Shown: positions 61,754-64,000 of the stretch, one piece after another | How the letters are laid out: every line of letters begins with the position of its first letter | Position numbering within the stretch: position 1 is the stretch's first letter | Source of the DNA: B10-G9 sp964627755 | Lineage (GTDB): Bacteria > Chloroflexota > Anaerolineae > Anaerolineales > UBA11858 | DNA length: 64,000 nt | Reading direction: 5' to 3' | Assembly (NCBI GenBank): GCA_964627755.1 | Contig: CAZVIH010000076.1 | Location: forward strand, 1 to 64,000 | Notes under the pieces: model-generated | The model's database searches: none | What the model was told of the DNA's origin: nothing | The model's input: the letters and a program-made list of their open reading frames with translations, nothing else | Position numbers and translations under genes: made by a program

Positions 61754-62896
61754 ATGGCACAAACGATACTAATCATTGATGATGATATTGATACCTTAAA
61801 GCTTGTTGGCATCATGCTTGAGAGGAAAGGTTTTCGTATCCTGGCTTCCACAACCGGGGAGAAAGGCCTTAAATTGGCTAACAAGGAATATCCTGACCTG
61901 ATCCTTCTGGACGTTATGATTCCGGATATCAATGGTTATGAGATCGCCAAGTCCATCCGTGCCAATCCAGCCACTGAAAACACTCCCATTATCATGTTCA
62001 CTGCCCGCAGTCAAGTGGATGACAAAGTAGAGGGCCTGGAGGCCGGAGCGGATGCCTACATCACCAAACCTGCCCGCCCCAGAGAATTATTTGCCCAGGT
62101 TAATTCCGTCTTAAAACGTGCTCCACAACGTTCCTCAGCTTCCGCAACATCAGTTGTTGAGAAAGGCACTCTGATCGGCATCATATCTGCCAAAGGTGGT
62201 CTTGGCAACTCTACTCTGGCAACAAACCTGGCGATTGAAATTCACAATCAATCAGATCAAGAGGTCATTCTATCTGATTTCAGGCCCGGCCAGGGAACGA
62301 TCGGTATGGATCTTGACATGCAGAACACCAGCGGCTTGATCAAATTACTGGATGAAGAACCTGGAAGCGATATATCTGATTTCTTCCCGAACATTTTTAT
62401 GGAACATAAATCCGGTATTAAGACCCTTTTATCATCCCATCATCCTTCGGATTCAAAATACATCACTCATGTGGAGCAATTTCACCAGATCGCACAAGAG
62501 CTCCCCAAGTGGGCTGCTTATACCATACTAGACCTTGGTCCTTCGTTAACACCGATCAACTCAGAAATCCTTCCAGTGTGTGACAAGATCCTGATCTGCC
62601 TGGAACCAGCACCTGCAAATATTATCCAGACCAGAATCCTGATCCAAGACTTGATCAACAGCGGGATAGGAGAGAGCCGTTTCGTGACAATTTTAATCAA
62701 CCGGCAGATTTCTGGCGTGCAGCTCAGTTGGGAACAAGCTGAAAACCAGCTGGAGAGAAAGATTGACCAGATGTTTACACCAGTACCAGAACTGGCTTAT
62801 CAAGCAGCTCTGAAAAATATACCCATCATTCAGCGTCCTGAAGAGAGCATGACGGCAGATCAATTCCGTAGCCTTGCGAAACTGGTCCTGGATTAA
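61754..62896 (+). CDS. Response-regulator receiver fused to CpaE/TadZ-like ParA domain
   Basis: A 380-aa protein. Residues 1-122 are a REC domain with acidic Asp9-Asp11, phospho-acceptor Asp53 (ILLDVMIP), Thr83 and Lys105. Residues 137-380 are a ParA/MinD-like ATPase. Its deviant Walker A is SAKGGLGNSTL: the first Lys is kept (147), but the second Lys is Asn152, as in many TadZ/CpaE proteins. These act in polar placement of type IV/Tad pili, but no pilus gene is in the window. GAGGTG precedes the ATG. A sirtuin gene follows after 7 bp. Confidence 0.88.
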   Translation: MAQTILIIDDDIDTLKLVGIMLERKGFRILASTTGEKGLKLANKEYPDLILLDVMIPDINGYEIAKSIRANPATENTPIIMFTARSQVDDKVEGLEAGADAYITKPARPRELFAQVNSVLKRAPQRSSASATSVVEKGTLIGIISAKGGLGNSTLATNLAIEIHNQSDQEVILSDFRPGQGTIGMDLDMQNTSGLIKLLDEEPGSDISDFFPNIFMEHKSGIKTLLSSHHPSDSKYITHVEQFHQIAQELPKWAAYTILDLGPSLTPINSEILPVCDKILICLEPAPANIIQTRILIQDLINSGIGESRFVTILINRQISGVQLSWEQAENQLERKIDQMFTPVPELAYQAALKNIPIIQRPEESMTADQFRSLAKLVLD

Positions 62897-62903
62897 CTGG
62901 ATT

Positions 62904-63686
62904 ATGCTTCCCATTACAGAAAATAATACCCTGATCCAAAAAGCCTCAAACCTGATCTGTGAGGCGAATTATTGTGTTGCATTATCTGGTGCTGGAATCT
63001 CCACACCTTCTGGGATTCCCGATTTTCGTTCACCGGGCAGTGGTATCTGGACTAAATATTCACCTATGGAAGTTGCTTCCCTGAGTGCTTTTCGCTATCA
63101 TCCTGACCGTTTTTATGATTGGTTGCGACCATTTGTAGGCAGGTTATTCGCGGCGGACCCAAATCCGGCCCATCATGCTCTCGCCAGATTGGAAGAGAAT
63201 AACTTTCTGAAAGCCATTATCACCCAGAATATTGATGCTTTGCACCAAAAAGCTGGCTCAAAGAATGTCATTGAAGTGCATGGCACATATCAAACGCTCA
63301 CCTGTCTGGGCTGTTATAAGCAGGTAAATACCAGTCAGGAAATTCTTACTGCCCTATTAAACGATGCCAAAAAACCATACTGCCCCTACTGCGGAGAACT
63401 GCTGAAACCGGATATCATTCTTTATGAAGAGCAGCTTCCAGCAGAGAAATGGAGGTCTGCCAGAAAAGAGATTATGGCCTGCGACCTGTTATTAATCCTG
63501 GGCTCCTCTCTGACTGTGACACCGGCATGTGATCTGCCGTTAACAGCTCTCGGGAATGGAGCAAAGATCATCATCCTGAATTATTCCCATACTCATCTTG
63601 ATGAACAGGCTGACGTCAGCCTGCAGGGAGATCTGGCTGAAGTTTTACCCCTCCTCACCGCGAAGGTACTCAATGAAAAAGAATAA
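62904..63686 (+). CDS. SIR2-family NAD-dependent protein deacylase
   Basis: A 260-aa sirtuin. The NAD site is ALSGAGISTPSGIPDFR. TQNIDALHQKAG and the catalytic His in VIEVHGTY are present. The zinc Cys pairs are CLGC and CPYC. It removes acyl groups from lysines using NAD. I start at ATG 62904, 7 bp after the previous stop; an in-frame extension to 62874 would lie inside that gene. The last 14 bp overlap the next gene. Confidence 0.93.
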   Translation: MLPITENNTLIQKASNLICEANYCVALSGAGISTPSGIPDFRSPGSGIWTKYSPMEVASLSAFRYHPDRFYDWLRPFVGRLFAADPNPAHHALARLEENNFLKAIITQNIDALHQKAGSKNVIEVHGTYQTLTCLGCYKQVNTSQEILTALLNDAKKPYCPYCGELLKPDIILYEEQLPAEKWRSARKEIMACDLLLILGSSLTVTPACDLPLTALGNGAKIIILNYSHTHLDEQADVSLQGDLAEVLPLLTAKVLNEKE

Positions 63687-64000
63687 AACCAAACCGACCC
63701 TGATAAATAGCTATCAAAAACTCATCAATATATCTTGTGACCTGGCATCGGAATTGGATCTCAATATCCTGCTATCCAAGATTGTGAATGCAGCCAGTGA
63801 GGTTTCAGATTCAGAAGAGGCTTCCATCTTGATGTTCGATCCCGCAAAGAACACACTTTACTTCCAGGCTGCGACCAATTTGGACACAGGGCTCAAACGG
63901 GGATTGGTCGTTCCTCTCGAGGAAAGTATAGCTGGTTGGATTGTTAAAAACCAAAAACCAATTATCGTTGATGACCCCCAGAAGGATGTACGACATTTCA
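63673..64000 (+). CDS. GAF-domain protein, N-terminal part (runs off the window)
   Basis: 109 codons are visible from ATG 63673, overlapping the sirtuin stop by 14 bp. After a short basic N terminus comes a helix (LASELDLNILLSKIV). A GAF domain follows, with EASILMFDPAKNTLYFQAAT, then VPLEESIAGWIVKNQKP. The rest is cut off, so it could be a sensor kinase, diguanylate cyclase or phosphatase. It lies downstream of the REC-ParA and sirtuin genes in one likely operon. Confidence 0.8.
   Translation, partial: MKKNKTKPTLINSYQKLINISCDLASELDLNILLSKIVNAASEVSDSEEASILMFDPAKNTLYFQAATNLDTGLKRGLVVPLEESIAGWIVKNQKPIIVDDPQKDVRHF

Noticed and set aside
61690..61932. N-terminal extension of TilS
   Set aside because: It overlaps the divergent REC-ParA gene, has no family features, and a -10 element lies just before the internal ATG.
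1..64000. CRISPR arrays, restriction-modification or toxin-antitoxin loci
   Set aside because: I saw no regularly spaced repeats, no cas-like proteins and no recognisable R-M or TA pairs.

Overview
The window looks like chromosomal DNA from a Chloroflexota bacterium, most probably the Anaerolineae branch. Three things point there: tandem DUF2298 ('YYY', Chloroflexus/archaeal) membrane proteins, mevalonate kinase together with isopentenyl phosphate kinase (the alternative mevalonate route known from Roseiflexus and archaea), and archaeal-type phosphoglycerate mutase, DUF211 and toast-rack proteins. This is inference from protein content; no rRNA or tRNA gene was found.

Layout. From 3.4 to 22 kb a long minus-strand run reads lepA, a flippase-like membrane protein, a CDP-paratose 2-epimerase-like SDR, a GT4 glycosyltransferase, a methyltransferase, four large GT-C/DUF2298 membrane proteins, cmk, plsC and a 1102-aa sensor kinase. 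Overlaps and short gaps suggest co-transcription, and the contents suggest assembly of a surface glycan or glycolipid. An MFS transporter and tlyA follow. From 24 to 31.6 kb the plus strand carries isoprenoid and lipid-linked sugar genes (a DPPR-like UbiA, mvk, a second UbiA, isopentenyl phosphate kinase), a dynamin-like GTPase, a dGTPase and greA. A complete IS3-family element (31642-32961) lies between convergent greA and mutS. Then come ugpC and apgM on the plus strand, and a minus-strand group of DUF1461, a spermidine-synthase-like membrane protein, VIT and DUF211.

From 41.6 kb the plus strand holds alaS, a baseplate-J-like membrane protein, ruvX and mltG. folC is on the minus strand. A phosphonate-type ABC transporter (49.6-54.7 kb) has unusual domain fusions and is followed by larE-larB-larC for the nickel-pincer cofactor. 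After these come a YdcF-like protein, a toast-rack lipoprotein, a degenerate tyrosine recombinase, tilS (minus), a REC-CpaE/TadZ-like protein, a sirtuin and the start of a GAF protein.

The strongest regulatory signal is upstream of alaS. A 44-codon leader ORF with nine alanine codons in three triplets is followed by segments that can form a protector hairpin, an antiterminator or an intrinsic terminator. This is the layout of ribosome-mediated attenuation, here apparently sensing charged tRNA-Ala. The second notable system is the ABC transporter: its lipoprotein joins a family-1 sugar-type binding domain to a PhnD domain, and its permease has an extracytoplasmic domain plus a membrane insert of about 230 residues. 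A third pattern is that about ten genes have a -10 hexamer ending 6-9 nt before the start codon, implying widespread leaderless transcription.
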